This document shows, one piece after another, positions 27,977-36,828 of a DNA stretch of 64,000 bases. Under the pieces are notes generated by a model. The model was not told where the DNA came from and made no database searches. It saw only the letters and a program-made list of their open reading frames with translations. The position numbers and the translations under genes were made by a program. This DNA comes from UBA6059 sp965227155 (GTDB lineage Bacteria; Bacteroidota; Bacteroidia; Cytophagales; Cyclobacteriaceae): the NCBI GenBank assembly GCA_965227155.1, contig OZ245731.1, forward strand, positions 4,526,001 through 4,590,000, in the 5' to 3' direction. Positions within the stretch are counted from its first letter, which is position 1. Every line of letters begins with the position of its first letter.

Positions 27977-27995
27977 CTATCAATATCTATTCGGG

Positions 27996-28343
27996 TTAAT
28001 CCCATTTCAATTCAGTATCTCCATCTTCACTATCTGAAACTTCAGTGTGATCTCCATCCTCTTCGAATTTACTAAAGTCTACATCAGGCAATAATTCGTT
28101 TTTCACATGGTTGACAGAATCATTGAGTGCAGCTATGAATTTATCAAAATCTTCTTTATATAAGAAAATCTTATGCTTCTCATAGAAATATCCATCGTCC
28201 TTGTACTTGCGCTTACTTTCCGTGATGGTTAGATAGTAATCATTAGATCGGGTAGCTTTAACGTCAAAAAAATAGGTTCTCTTACCAGCCCTCACCCTTT
28301 CAGAGTATATTTCGTCTCTGTCTTTCGCCTTATTCTCTTCCAC
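27996..28343 (-). CDS. PUR-family DNA/RNA-binding protein (DUF3276)
   Basis: A 115-residue protein. The PUR-type domain is seen as IYSERVRAGKRTYFFDVKAT and NDYYLTITESKRKY, with a C-terminal acidic tail. The family is largely restricted to Bacteroidota and spirochaetes; members bind nucleic acid, and a specific role is not established. It starts with GTG at 28343. Confidence 0.88.
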   Translation of the reverse strand: MEENKAKDRDEIYSERVRAGKRTYFFDVKATRSNDYYLTITESKRKYKDDGYFYEKHKIFLYKEDFDKFIAALNDSVNHVKNELLPDVDFSKFEEDGDHTEVSDSEDGDTELKWD

Positions 28344-28512
28344 TATACAGTTGTTGGTTTCACAATTGAGCCTCTAATTAATTTTTTCTTTTTAAAAAAA
28401 GCAAATGGTATCTTGTTTTATCTACCCTAAATTACGTAATCATAATAAAATGCCAAGAGATTAATGGTTTTATAAGCGCATAAAGCCACATTTGACACAG
28501 TTTACCTAAAAT

Positions 28513-29418
28513 ATGCAGTTAGACCTCAATAAGATCAAGGAGTTTGGAAACCTGGAAATGCTGGCCAGGCAAATGGTAGAGGGCTTTATCACGGGACTAC
28601 ACAAATCTCCCTACCATGGCTTTTCTGTCGAGTTTGCAGAGCATAGGCTCTATAACTTTGGAGAAAGCACAAAGCATATCGATTGGAAGGTATACGCACG
28701 TACCAATCGACTATATACCAAAAGGTATGAGGAGGAGACCAACCTGCGCTGCTACCTCATTCTTGACAGGTCTTCATCCATGTATTATCCGCAGCCCGGC
28801 AATGAAAAAATAAAGTTTGCCATAATGGCAGCTGCAAGTCTTGCCTACCTACTCCATAAGCAACGCGATGCTGTGGGACTCTTTACATTCAGTACAGGTA
28901 TTGACAGCCAATCAGATGTAAAGTCTACCTCCTCACATGTAAGAAAGCTGTTTACTGAGATGGAAGCCCTCGTCAATGCCAACCCAAAAGAGCAGCGAAC
29001 CGATGTGGCACAGACCCTGCATGAGATTGCACAAAAAATCCATCGCCGATCCCTGGTCATTCTTTTCAGCGATATGTTTCAACAAGCTGAGAACACAGAC
29101 AATATCTTTTCTGCCTTACAACACCTCAAGCACCGGAAACATGAAGTGCTGCTTTTCCATATCACCGATAAAGAAACCGAGCTCAACTTTGAATTTGAGG
29201 ATCGCCCTTATGAATTCACAGACCTGGAAGCCGGAACTAAACTTAAGCTTACTCCTACTGAGGTCAAAGAAACCTATCAAAAAACCATGACCGGTTATTA
29301 TGAGGAGTTGAAGCTAAAATGCGGTCAGTTGAAAATTGATATGATAGAGGCAGACATTAAAGATCCCTTCGATAAAATCCTTAACGCCTACCTCATCAAG
29401 CGGTCAAGAATGCGCTAA
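28513..29418 (+). CDS. DUF58 domain protein (vWA-like)
   Basis: A 301-residue protein with the DUF58 signature (FAEHRLYNFGESTKHIDWKV) and a von Willebrand A-like core (CYLILDRSSSMYY, the DxSxS MIDAS pattern). DUF58 proteins usually pair with MoxR AAA+ ATPases, but no moxR is adjacent. The gene is convergent with the next, 4 bases away. Confidence 0.9.
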   Translation: MQLDLNKIKEFGNLEMLARQMVEGFITGLHKSPYHGFSVEFAEHRLYNFGESTKHIDWKVYARTNRLYTKRYEEETNLRCYLILDRSSSMYYPQPGNEKIKFAIMAAASLAYLLHKQRDAVGLFTFSTGIDSQSDVKSTSSHVRKLFTEMEALVNANPKEQRTDVAQTLHEIAQKIHRRSLVILFSDMFQQAENTDNIFSALQHLKHRKHEVLLFHITDKETELNFEFEDRPYEFTDLEAGTKLKLTPTEVKETYQKTMTGYYEELKLKCGQLKIDMIEADIKDPFDKILNAYLIKRSRMR

Positions 29419-29422
29419 TCAT

Positions 29423-30136
29423 CTAAGTGGTTGATATATGCCTGATCAGCAACCGTTTGGCAACTGGCAACAGCGTGTTGGGCATAGGAAAAGAAAGCTT
29501 GCTGAATACCAAAAAGCTCGCAGGATTAGGCAGTTGTTTGAAGTTTCGGGCCAGATCCAGTTTGATAGCCTCATACGTGTTGGCAACAGATTTTACTGTT
29601 TTATTGATAAACTCTGTCTTTAAAGAACGAAAATTCTCATTGGCATTTTCAAACACAGACATTTGGTAGCGGTAAATATCCACATCATTAGACTTCTCAG
29701 TCTGTATAAACATGTAGCCCTCATCAGAGTACAGTGGCGTAACGCCTACAGGTGATATTTCAATCTGCTGCTCTACAAATTCAAAAAGCTCCTTACCATC
29801 CCTTAGGGTGGCTTTAACTCTTGGAATGGCATACTCCAGGATATCTTCTATTTGCTTCATGGTATCATCATCCTGCACCATCTTTTTGTAGCTTAATTCC
29901 AGCTTATTGAAATCGGCCCTTGAGATTTGCTTGGGAAAATTGTCATAATAGAGCCTCTTCTGATCTTTGATCTTCATCAGGTTCTGATAATGAAAGACCA
30001 GGTCTGAAAGAAATGGATATAGCTCCACAGCATCAAATCGCTGCTTGATATCCTTTAAATAAGCAAGCAAAATATACTTCTTGTACTCAAAATCAATGAG
30101 CCCGTCAGTTAGCCAATCTTTGTGTAATCTCTTCAT
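29423..30136 (-). CDS. Conserved protein of unknown function
   Basis: A 237-residue soluble, mainly helical protein (MKRLHKDWLTDGLIDFEYKK; YTLLAYLKDIKQRF-like helices in the first third). I recognise no domain. ATG at 30136 was preferred over TTG two codons upstream. It is convergent with the DUF58 gene. Confidence 0.7.
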   Translation of the reverse strand: MKRLHKDWLTDGLIDFEYKKYILLAYLKDIKQRFDAVELYPFLSDLVFHYQNLMKIKDQKRLYYDNFPKQISRADFNKLELSYKKMVQDDDTMKQIEDILEYAIPRVKATLRDGKELFEFVEQQIEISPVGVTPLYSDEGYMFIQTEKSNDVDIYRYQMSVFENANENFRSLKTEFINKTVKSVANTYEAIKLDLARNFKQLPNPASFLVFSKLSFPMPNTLLPVAKRLLIRHISTT

Positions 30137-30180
30137 GTTCAATTGATAAACTTTAACTCTAGGGATTAAGATAAATACAC

Positions 30181-30262
30181 CCTGTCATTTTTTCAAGGGT
30201 AAACCTGACAGGAAAAGCATTACTGACAATTTTACTGACAGGTAAACAGCAATTTTGTCAGT
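30181..30262 (+). promoter_or_regulatory. Cluster of TGACA/TGTCA sites upstream of groES
   Basis: Five copies of (C)TGACA or its complement occur at 30183-30187, 30206-30210, 30224-30228, 30236-30240 and 30256-30260. The first two form the inverted repeat CCTGTCA...TGACAGG, and later ones form ACTGACA...TGTCAGT. Their position 20-100 bases upstream of a sigma-54-type promoter is what an enhancer-binding activator needs. The factor is not identified. Confidence 0.6.
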
Positions 30263-30281
30263 ATTTCAGAGAAAATTGGTC

Positions 30282-30299
30282 TTGGCACAGGAAATGCTA
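30282..30299 (+). promoter_or_regulatory. Putative sigma-54 promoter of groESL
   Basis: TTGGCACAGGAAATGCTA matches the -24/-12 consensus (TGGCAC, N5, TTGC) at nearly every position, with GG and GC ten bases apart. It is 50 bases before groES. CIRCE, the common groESL operator, was not found. Confidence 0.65.
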
Positions 30300-30349
30300 T
30301 TGTCCGACCTAAACGATTATTGTTTAATTCATAATAACTAAAAAGAAAG

Positions 30350-30628
30350 ATGTCACAAGTTAATTTCAAACCATTGGCTGACAGGGTTCTGGTAGAACCT
30401 GCGCCTGCAGAAGAAAAAACAGCTTCTGGTATTATCATTCCTGACACTGCCAAGGAAAAGCCACAGAGAGGCTCCATCGTAGCAGTTGGTACTGGTAAAA
30501 AGGATGAGCCATTAAACGTGAAAGTTGGTGACCAGGTGCTATATGGTAAATACAGTGGTACTGAGGTTACAATCAACGGTACTGACTATCTTATCATGAA
30601 GGAGTCAGACATCTTCGGTATTGTTTAA
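30350..30628 (+). CDS. groES: Co-chaperonin GroES
   Basis: A 92-residue cap of the GroEL chaperonin. It starts FKPLADRVLVEPAPAEEKTA, contains the mobile loop KTASGIIIPDTAKEKPQ, and ends DYLIMKESDIFGIV. It forms a heptameric lid that closes GroEL. groEL follows 37 bases downstream, and a sigma-54-type promoter precedes it. Confidence 0.98.
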   Translation: MSQVNFKPLADRVLVEPAPAEEKTASGIIIPDTAKEKPQRGSIVAVGTGKKDEPLNVKVGDQVLYGKYSGTEVTINGTDYLIMKESDIFGIV

Positions 30629-30665
30629 TTAACCCAAACACAAAAACAAAAAATCAGAAAAAATT

Positions 30666-32309
30666 ATGGCTAAAGAAATATTCTTTGACGTAAAAGCGCG
30701 CGACCAGATTAAGAAAGGTGTAGACGTGCTTGCCAATGCAGTAAAAGTAACGCTTGGCCCCAAAGGAAGAAATGTAATCCTTGACAAGAAATTTGGTGCT
30801 CCTACCGTAACAAAAGACGGTGTTTCTGTTGCCAAAGAAATCGAATTAGCAGAGCCTATCGAAAATATGGGTGCTCAGCTGGTAAAAGAAGTAGCTTCCA
30901 AAACAGCTGATGACGCTGGTGATGGTACTACTACTGCTACTGTACTGACTCAGGCCATCTTTGGTGCTGGTATCAAAAACGTAGCAGCCGGTGCTAACCC
31001 TATGGATCTGAAAAGAGGTATCGACAAAGCTGTTGCAGCTGTAGTTGAAAACCTTAGATCTCAATCTAAGGACATCAACGATAGCAACGAAATTCAGCAG
31101 GTAGCTACCGTTTCTGCAAACAACGACGCAGAAGTTGGTAAAATGATAGCTGATGCTATGGACAAAGTTGGTAAAGACGGTGTAATCACTGTAGAAGAAG
31201 CTAAAGGAACAGAAACTGAAGTAAAAACTGTAGAAGGTATGCAGTTTGACAGAGGTTATCTTTCTCCTTACTTCGTAACCAACACTGAGAAAATGGAAGC
31301 TGAGTTGGATAACCCTTACATCTTGATCTACGACAAGAAAATATCCAACATGAAAGAATTGCTTCCTATCCTTGAAGCAACTTCTCAAACTGGTAAACCT
31401 TTATTGATCATCTCTGAAGATGTGGAAGGCGAAGCATTAGCAACGCTTGTAGTAAACAAAATCAGAGGTGCGCTGAAAGTAGCTGCTGTTAAAGCTCCTG
31501 GTTTCGGTGACAGAAGAAAAGCAATGCTTGAGGATATCGCAATCCTTACAGGTGGTACAGTGATCTCTGAAGAAAGAGGTTACAAACTGGAAAGCGCTAC
31601 ATTGGATTACCTTGGTACTGCTGAGAAAATCAACATCGACAAAGACAACACCACTATAGTAAATGGTGCTGGCAAAGCTGAGGAAATCGAAGCACGTGTT
31701 AACCAGATCAAGCAACAAATCGAAAACACAACTTCTGATTACGACAAAGAAAAACTTCAGGAGAGACTAGCCAAATTGTCTGGCGGTGTAGCTATCCTAT
31801 ACATTGGTGCGGCTACTGAGGTTGAGATGAAGGAGAAGAAAGATCGTGTGGATGATGCATTGCACGCTACAAGAGCTGCAGTACAGGAAGGTATTGTAGC
31901 TGGTGGTGGTGTAGCATTGATCAGAGCGATCAAAGCGCTTGACAGCCTAAGCCTTGAAAATGAAGATCAGAACACTGGTATCAATATCGTAAGAATCGCC
32001 CTTGAGTCTCCATTGAGAACCATCGTAGAAAATGCAGGTGGCGAAGGATCTGTAGTAGTACAGAAAGTACTTGAAGGCAAAGATGATTACGGTTTCAATG
32101 CTGCTAACGGAACATACGAAAACATGTTCAAAGCTGGTATCATCGATCCTACTAAAGTGACTCGTTTGGCCCTTGAGAATGCAGCCTCAATTGCTAGTTT
32201 GTTGTTAACAACTGAATGTGTTGTAGCCGACGAACCAGAAAAGGAAGGCGCACCGGCCGGCGGTGGAATGCCAGGTGGCATGCCCGGCGGCATGGGCGGA
32301 ATGATGTAA
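30666..32309 (+). CDS. groEL: Chaperonin GroEL
   Basis: A 547-residue 60-kDa chaperonin subunit. ATP-binding motifs TLGPKGRNVIL and DAGDGTTTATVL are near the N-terminus, the apical domain is in the middle (VEGMQFDRGYLSPYFVTNTE), and the tail is the typical glycine-methionine run (GGGMPGGMPGGMGGMM). It folds proteins in the cytoplasm with GroES. The length is usual. Confidence 0.99.
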   Translation: MAKEIFFDVKARDQIKKGVDVLANAVKVTLGPKGRNVILDKKFGAPTVTKDGVSVAKEIELAEPIENMGAQLVKEVASKTADDAGDGTTTATVLTQAIFGAGIKNVAAGANPMDLKRGIDKAVAAVVENLRSQSKDINDSNEIQQVATVSANNDAEVGKMIADAMDKVGKDGVITVEEAKGTETEVKTVEGMQFDRGYLSPYFVTNTEKMEAELDNPYILIYDKKISNMKELLPILEATSQTGKPLLIISEDVEGEALATLVVNKIRGALKVAAVKAPGFGDRRKAMLEDIAILTGGTVISEERGYKLESATLDYLGTAEKINIDKDNTTIVNGAGKAEEIEARVNQIKQQIENTTSDYDKEKLQERLAKLSGGVAILYIGAATEVEMKEKKDRVDDALHATRAAVQEGIVAGGGVALIRAIKALDSLSLENEDQNTGINIVRIALESPLRTIVENAGGEGSVVVQKVLEGKDDYGFNAANGTYENMFKAGIIDPTKVTRLALENAASIASLLLTTECVVADEPEKEGAPAGGGMPGGMPGGMGGMM

Positions 32310-32340
32310 TCTAGCATCTTTCTAAACATACAATAGATAT

Positions 32341-32374
32341 AAAAGGCGACTCTTTTCAGGGTCGTCTTTTTTTA
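32341..32374 (+). terminator. groESL terminator
   Basis: A hairpin AGGCGACTC / GGGTCGTCT (with a G-U pair) followed by a run of seven or more T, 32 bases after the groEL stop. Confidence 0.8.
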
Positions 32375-32453
32375 TTTAGAATGATTTGGGTGGCTACTGG
32401 CTATCCGCACCTTGTTCTTGCTCCTACTCCAAATGTTAGCGTGCGATTCTATG

Positions 32454-32501
32454 TTAGCGCGCGATTGCATCGCGTGCTTCCTATGAAATTGCTCATTAAC
32501 A
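32454..32501. repeat. 48-bp direct repeat, left copy flanking hicBA
   Basis: Starts TTAGCGCGCG and includes the palindrome GCGCGAT-TGC-ATCGCGT. It matches the right copy at 33084-33131 with three differences. Confidence 0.85.
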
Positions 32502-32542
32502 AATAATAATTGATCGCTGTTAAATGTCAATTGCCAATTGGT
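32494..32542. repeat. Degenerate heptamer array near hicBA (left)
   Basis: Seven in-phase 7-base units (CATTAAC, AAATAAT, AATTGAT, CGCTGTT, AAATGTC, AATTGCC, AATTGGT). It is a drifted form of the CATTGNN arrays at 2.5-2.9 kb. Confidence 0.6.
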
Positions 32543-32571
32543 TCTTTAATTAATACATTCTAATTTTCAGT

Positions 32572-32799
32572 ATGGAACGAAAAATTGATATCCATTTAGA
32601 AAAACTTCCCGAGGGTTACTATTTAGCAACTTCTAATACAATTCAAGGTTTGGTTGCACAAGGCAGAACCATAAATGAAACGATTGAAATCGCACGTGAT
32701 GTGGCAAAAAAGATTCTCGAATCTCAAGAAAATGAGCTAGTCTTAAACCTACCTGAGTTTGGTGACGATTTTGATTATCCTTTGGTTATTGAAATGTAA
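32572..32799 (+). CDS. hicB: HicB-family antitoxin
   Basis: A 75-residue antitoxin with the HicB partial RNase H-like fold (LEKLPEGYYLATSNTIQGLV, AQGRTINETIEIARDVAKKI). It neutralises HicA and usually represses its own operon. It ends in TAATG, sharing one base with the hicA start, a sign of translational coupling. No extra DNA-binding domain is visible in this short form. Confidence 0.88.
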   Translation: MERKIDIHLEKLPEGYYLATSNTIQGLVAQGRTINETIEIARDVAKKILESQENELVLNLPEFGDDFDYPLVIEM

Positions 32800-33026
32800 T
32801 GGGCCGACTGTCGGGTTTTACTTATCGAGAAATAATAAAAAGATTAAAAAAATTTGGCTTTCAATTTCATAGGCAGGCAGCTGGCAGTCATGAGATTTGG
32901 AAGAGTAACAGAACTGGCTTATTTACTACAATTCCAAATCATTCAGGAGATATGCCAGAAGGGACATTAAGAGCCATTTTAAAACAAGCTGCAATAGATC
33001 CAGATGATTTTTTATCAGTGAAATGA
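32799..33026 (+). CDS. hicA: HicA-family mRNA interferase toxin
   Basis: A 75-residue toxin with a double-stranded-RNA-binding-like fold. The catalytic His is in GSHEIW, and it ends EGTLRAILKQAAIDPDDF as HicA proteins do. It cleaves mRNA and is held in check by HicB. The order here is antitoxin first. Confidence 0.9.
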   Translation: MGRLSGFTYREIIKRLKKFGFQFHRQAAGSHEIWKSNRTGLFTTIPNHSGDMPEGTLRAILKQAAIDPDDFLSVK

Positions 33027-33083
33027 TTAAATAGACGATTAGATTTGGATTGTACAGTTTCCAGTCAAATTTCCCAGCATGAT

Positions 33084-33131
33084 TTAACGCGCGATTGCAT
33101 CGCGTACTTCCTTTGAAATTGCTCATTAACA
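33084..33131. repeat. 48-bp direct repeat, right copy flanking hicBA
   Basis: Matches 32454-32501 with three differences (G/A, G/A, A/T). The pair encloses the hicBA module in about 580 bases, as expected for a unit that moved or was duplicated together. Confidence 0.85.
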
Positions 33132-33137
33132 TTTTTT

Positions 33138-33221
33138 GATTGATCAATGTCAATTGAGAATTGCCAGCTGCTCACTGCTCATTGATAACTGTTAAATGAT
33201 AAATGTAAACTGTCTAATGAT
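33138..33221. repeat. Degenerate heptamer array near hicBA (right)
   Basis: Twelve in-phase units of pattern NANTGNN (for example CAATGTC, AATTGAG, CACTGCT, CATTGAT, AACTGTT, TAATGAT), starting just after the right direct repeat. It runs up to the stop codon of the adaptor gene. Confidence 0.65.
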
Positions 33222-34294
33222 CACAGCTTCTTAATCTCCTCCCCCTCCCTTAGGCCATTCACAATCTCAATATTAATACCATCCGAAAGACCGGTAGTCA
33301 CTTCTCTCCTTTCAAACTGCTGATTACCTTCAGCTACCTCTACGAAAAGCTTATCAGCCTCAAAGATCAAATTGCTCTCCCGGATCGCCAATACCTGCTC
33401 ACGCTTCTCCAATACGATATCTGCAGTAGCACTATAGCCTGCTCTTAAAAACTGATCGGGATCTAGCTCGATGCTGGCTTTTATATCAAACTTGATGGCG
33501 CCTTCCTCTTCTTCACCTTTTGGTGAAATAAATTCCAGCTTTGCATTGAAGGTTTCTCCCTCGATAGCACCGACAGACATGATCAGATCCATGCCTTCCT
33601 TGATCTTACCAACTTCAGATTCATCAACCTTACCTTCAAAGATCATCTCGCTCATATCCGCCACTGCGGCAATGGTGGTACCTTCATTAAAGGTGTTAGA
33701 CTCAATAATAAAAGTCCCTTCCTTCACCGGAATATCCAGCACCATACCAGCTACTGTAGAAGTCACAAGATTAGAAACGTTACCCGACTTTTGTGAGGCG
33801 CCTTCTCGGATCAACTCCAGATTATTTTCGGCAGCTCCTAATTCTTGTTTTCTGAGCTTGTAATCCAGTAAAAACTGGTTGTAATCAAACTGTGAGATCA
33901 CCTTTTCTTCATACAGCTCCTTCTGTCTTGCCAGCTCACGCTCCGCATTGTCAAAGTTGATCTTCGCAGCCTCTACCTGAGCTTTAGCATTGTTAAGAGC
34001 CACCACGTTAGGAATAATCTTTATTTTGGCTATCAAATCACCCACTTTCACCATTTGGCCCTCCTCCACATGCAGCTTCTCCACTACACCGCTCACCTGC
34101 GACTTTAGGGCAATTTCCTTTCTTGGAACAATAGTGCCCGATGCAATGGTCTTCTTTACAATATCAGTAACAAAAGGTTTGTCGGTCTCAAAAACTACAG
34201 GAGGCTCCTCTGACTTCTGGTAGAGATAATAGCCGGTACCTATAAAAAGTCCAATAATAATGATGATGGTAAGTCCAATAAAAAATCGTTTCAT
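33221..34294 (-). CDS. Periplasmic adaptor subunit of efflux transporter (MacA/HlyD-like)
   Basis: A 357-residue membrane fusion protein. One N-terminal helix (KRFFIGLTIIIIIGLFIGTG) is followed by a lipoyl-like domain (VVEKLHVEEGQMVKVGDLIA), an alpha-hairpin (about residues 95-155) and beta-barrel segments. It should link the inner-membrane ABC permeases to an outer-membrane channel. It is the last gene of an operon that begins at 37513. Confidence 0.92.
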   Translation of the reverse strand: MKRFFIGLTIIIIIGLFIGTGYYLYQKSEEPPVVFETDKPFVTDIVKKTIASGTIVPRKEIALKSQVSGVVEKLHVEEGQMVKVGDLIAKIKIIPNVVALNNAKAQVEAAKINFDNAERELARQKELYEEKVISQFDYNQFLLDYKLRKQELGAAENNLELIREGASQKSGNVSNLVTSTVAGMVLDIPVKEGTFIIESNTFNEGTTIAAVADMSEMIFEGKVDESEVGKIKEGMDLIMSVGAIEGETFNAKLEFISPKGEEEEGAIKFDIKASIELDPDQFLRAGYSATADIVLEKREQVLAIRESNLIFEADKLFVEVAEGNQQFERREVTTGLSDGINIEIVNGLREGEEIKKL

Positions 34295-34312
34295 AATCTT
34301 AATTGCTAATAA

Positions 34313-35575
34313 TTATTCATCTCGTAATGCCAAAACGGGATCCACGCGGGCAGCTTTAATGCCCGGTATCAACCCTGCGATAATGCCACTGATTATCAAT
34401 ACTATAATAGCCGATAGGGCTACATTAAAATCTATCTCTGGGTTGCTGAAAAAATCAGATTGAAGGTTGAATTCATCCATGGCATAGCTTACACCTTCGA
34501 TGGTAAGCACACCGAATAGCAGTCCGAAATAGCCGGACACTCCGGAAATTACCAATGCTTCCTGGATTATCATGCTGATAATAGACCAGGGTTTCGCCCC
34601 AACCGATTTTCTGATGCCAATCTCCTTGATGCGCTCTTTTACGATGATCAGCATGATATTGCCTACACCGACCATACCGGCGATAATCGTACCGATCGCG
34701 ACCAGCCAACTGAAGGCACTGATACCCGAAAAAATTCCCTGCAACTGCATAAACTCAGCCTCTACGTTGAAGCTACCCAGGGCACTGCGATCTTCTGGCG
34801 CAATAGCATATTTCTTTTTGATGGATGTTTTGATAGCTTCCTCCAGCTCAATACCACTGACACCCTCTTTGGGTATCATCCCAAACCAACCTATGGTATT
34901 GGGCCGATTAAAAGCCTGCTGTAAAGTTGTATGTGGAATATGCACGGCCTGCAGATCTTCCATAGCAGATTCTCCGGTTAGCTTGGTGCCGAGAATACCC
35001 ACCACTTTGAAGGGCACCCCGCCAATCATAATAAATTCGCCTAGCGCCTGCTCTTCTTCCTCAAACAATTCCGCTTTTACCCTTTCACCAATCACAACCA
35101 CCTTCCTCTTTTGGGATACATCGATGGGGTTGATAAATCGTCCTGCTCTTAGCTTCAAAGGCTTAATTTGATCATATTGGGGATAGTCGCCACTGATGCG
35201 ATAGGCTACTTCTTTCCCTTTGTGCTGTAGACTAAACTGGCTACCGGAAAATCGGCCACCTACCTGCGATCGCGGTGTTATTGTTTTCACCATGGGATGC
35301 AAGGCCAGTTCGTCCAAATCAGCATTAGTCAATTGAATATACCGACCGGGCTGGAAACCGCCATATGCAATAGATGTCTGTTCTGTCCAAACGAATACTG
35401 CATTTTTAGCAATATCAAAATTCTGCATAGCACCTTTTCTAAGGCCATTGCCCGCTCCCAATAGAACGACCAGCATGAAAATGCCCCAAAACACACCAAA
35501 GGAAGTCAGCAAGGTCCTCAGCTTATGCTTTTGGATGGTAATCCAGATTTCCTCCCATTTATCAAAATCCAGCAT
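34313..35575 (-). CDS. ABC transporter permease (MacB/FtsX-like), second
   Basis: A 420-residue permease with an N-terminal helix, a large periplasmic MacB-type domain and three C-terminal FtsX helices (IMLIIVKERIKEIGIRKSVG). It closely parallels the adjacent 416-residue permease, so the two arose by duplication and probably form a heterodimer. The adaptor gene follows after 18 bases. Confidence 0.93.
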   Translation of the reverse strand: MLDFDKWEEIWITIQKHKLRTLLTSFGVFWGIFMLVVLLGAGNGLRKGAMQNFDIAKNAVFVWTEQTSIAYGGFQPGRYIQLTNADLDELALHPMVKTITPRSQVGGRFSGSQFSLQHKGKEVAYRISGDYPQYDQIKPLKLRAGRFINPIDVSQKRKVVVIGERVKAELFEEEEQALGEFIMIGGVPFKVVGILGTKLTGESAMEDLQAVHIPHTTLQQAFNRPNTIGWFGMIPKEGVSGIELEEAIKTSIKKKYAIAPEDRSALGSFNVEAEFMQLQGIFSGISAFSWLVAIGTIIAGMVGVGNIMLIIVKERIKEIGIRKSVGAKPWSIISMIIQEALVISGVSGYFGLLFGVLTIEGVSYAMDEFNLQSDFFSNPEIDFNVALSAIIVLIISGIIAGLIPGIKAARVDPVLALRDE

Positions 35576-35577
35576 GG

Positions 35578-36828
35578 CTATTCACTTTTTAGTGCTTCTA
35601 CGGGTTTCACATGGGCAGCCTTGATGGCCGGAAATAAGCCTGCAAGCGCTCCGGCAATGACAAGAATTACAACCGACGCTATCGCTACCTGAAAATCCAC
35701 TTCGGGTCGCTTAAAAAAATCGATACTGGCACCCATAGCTACCAGTGCATAATTGACACCTTCCAAAAGCACAACACCAAGAAACAAACCGAGATACCCA
35801 GCCACAGCAGTAATAAAAATGGACTCCTGCATGATCAAATTTATGATGGACCAGGGCGTTGCTCCTAGAGCTTTACGAATACCAATTTCTCTTGTGCGCT
35901 CTTTTACAATAATGATCATGATATTGGATACGCCTACAATCCCAGCTGTCAGCGTACCCAATCCAACAAGCCAGATAAATACTTTGATACCAAAAAATAA
36001 CTGTTGTATGCTCTTGTGCTGCTCTTCCTGATTATGGATATAAAAGGCCTGATTATCATTTGGGTGGATGCTATGGCGCTGCTTTACCAGCTCCTTCACA
36101 TCCGATTCAAGCTGGGTGCCAGTAGTGGTGGGTCCGGTGGTCACCACAAAAAGAGAAACCTCCTTTTGGGGATTAAAAACCTGTTGAAAGGTATTAAAAG
36201 GAATATAAATCCTTTGTGACTGGTCCATACCCGCGTTACTTTCAAAGCTGAAAACACCCACTACCCTGAAACTTACCCCTTTAGCAGCTATGTATTGACC
36301 AACAGGGTCTTCCCCATCTTCAAAAAGAACCTCTGCCACCCGATCACCGATAATGCATACCTTTCGGCTGTTTTCATCATCCAATCTATTGAGGGAGCGT
36401 CCGGCTATAGTTTTTTGAGAGACCTTCACTTTGAAATAATCAGAATTGGCTCCATAGACCGTAAAGCTGGATGTTTGCTGCCCGTGCTTCACAGTGTAAT
36501 TACCCTGAAGCCAGTTTTCCGGTGAAATAAATTCCAGGCCTTCAGCATGCTGCTTTACCTCTGAAAGGTCATCTTCATGCAGCTGAAAATTACGACCTGC
36601 CGGCATGCCTTTGTAGGCCATAGAAGTACGAGAAGGAATAAACCAAATGCTATTAGTAGCATCCAAGAGCATGCTGCTTTGAACACCATTTTGCAGCCCC
36701 TGACCAGCGCCCAGCAATAAAATCAACATCAATATGCCCCAGAATACACCAAATGCGGTAGCAAAGGTTCTGACCTTATTGTGCCTGATGGCTTCAAATA
36801 TTTCCTGCCATTTATCCAGATCAAACAT
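35578..36828 (-). CDS. ABC transporter permease (MacB/FtsX-like), first
   Basis: A 416-residue permease with the same architecture as its neighbour (MFDLDKWQEIFEAIRHNKVR; IMIIIVKERTREIGIRKALG). It has a MacB-type periplasmic domain and three C-terminal helices. Its start overlaps the ATPase gene stop by 8 bases, and the second permease starts 2 bases after its stop, so all are in one transcript. Confidence 0.93.
   Translation of the reverse strand: MFDLDKWQEIFEAIRHNKVRTFATAFGVFWGILMLILLLGAGQGLQNGVQSSMLLDATNSIWFIPSRTSMAYKGMPAGRNFQLHEDDLSEVKQHAEGLEFISPENWLQGNYTVKHGQQTSSFTVYGANSDYFKVKVSQKTIAGRSLNRLDDENSRKVCIIGDRVAEVLFEDGEDPVGQYIAAKGVSFRVVGVFSFESNAGMDQSQRIYIPFNTFQQVFNPQKEVSLFVVTTGPTTTGTQLESDVKELVKQRHSIHPNDNQAFYIHNQEEQHKSIQQLFFGIKVFIWLVGLGTLTAGIVGVSNIMIIIVKERTREIGIRKALGATPWSIINLIMQESIFITAVAGYLGLFLGVVLLEGVNYALVAMGASIDFFKRPEVDFQVAIASVVILVIAGALAGLFPAIKAAHVKPVEALKSE

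Noticed and set aside
30181..30349. CIRCE operator at groESL
   Set aside because: The TTAGCACTC/GAGTGCTAA pair is absent; only TGACA-type sites and a -24/-12 box are seen.
30846..31388. Minus-strand open frame (180 codons) opposite groEL
   Set aside because: It mirrors the highly regular codon use of groEL and is rich in Ser/Phe/Tyr, a shadow.
34572..35171. Plus-strand open frame (199 codons) opposite the permease
   Set aside because: It is antisense to a clear ABC permease and has no family features.
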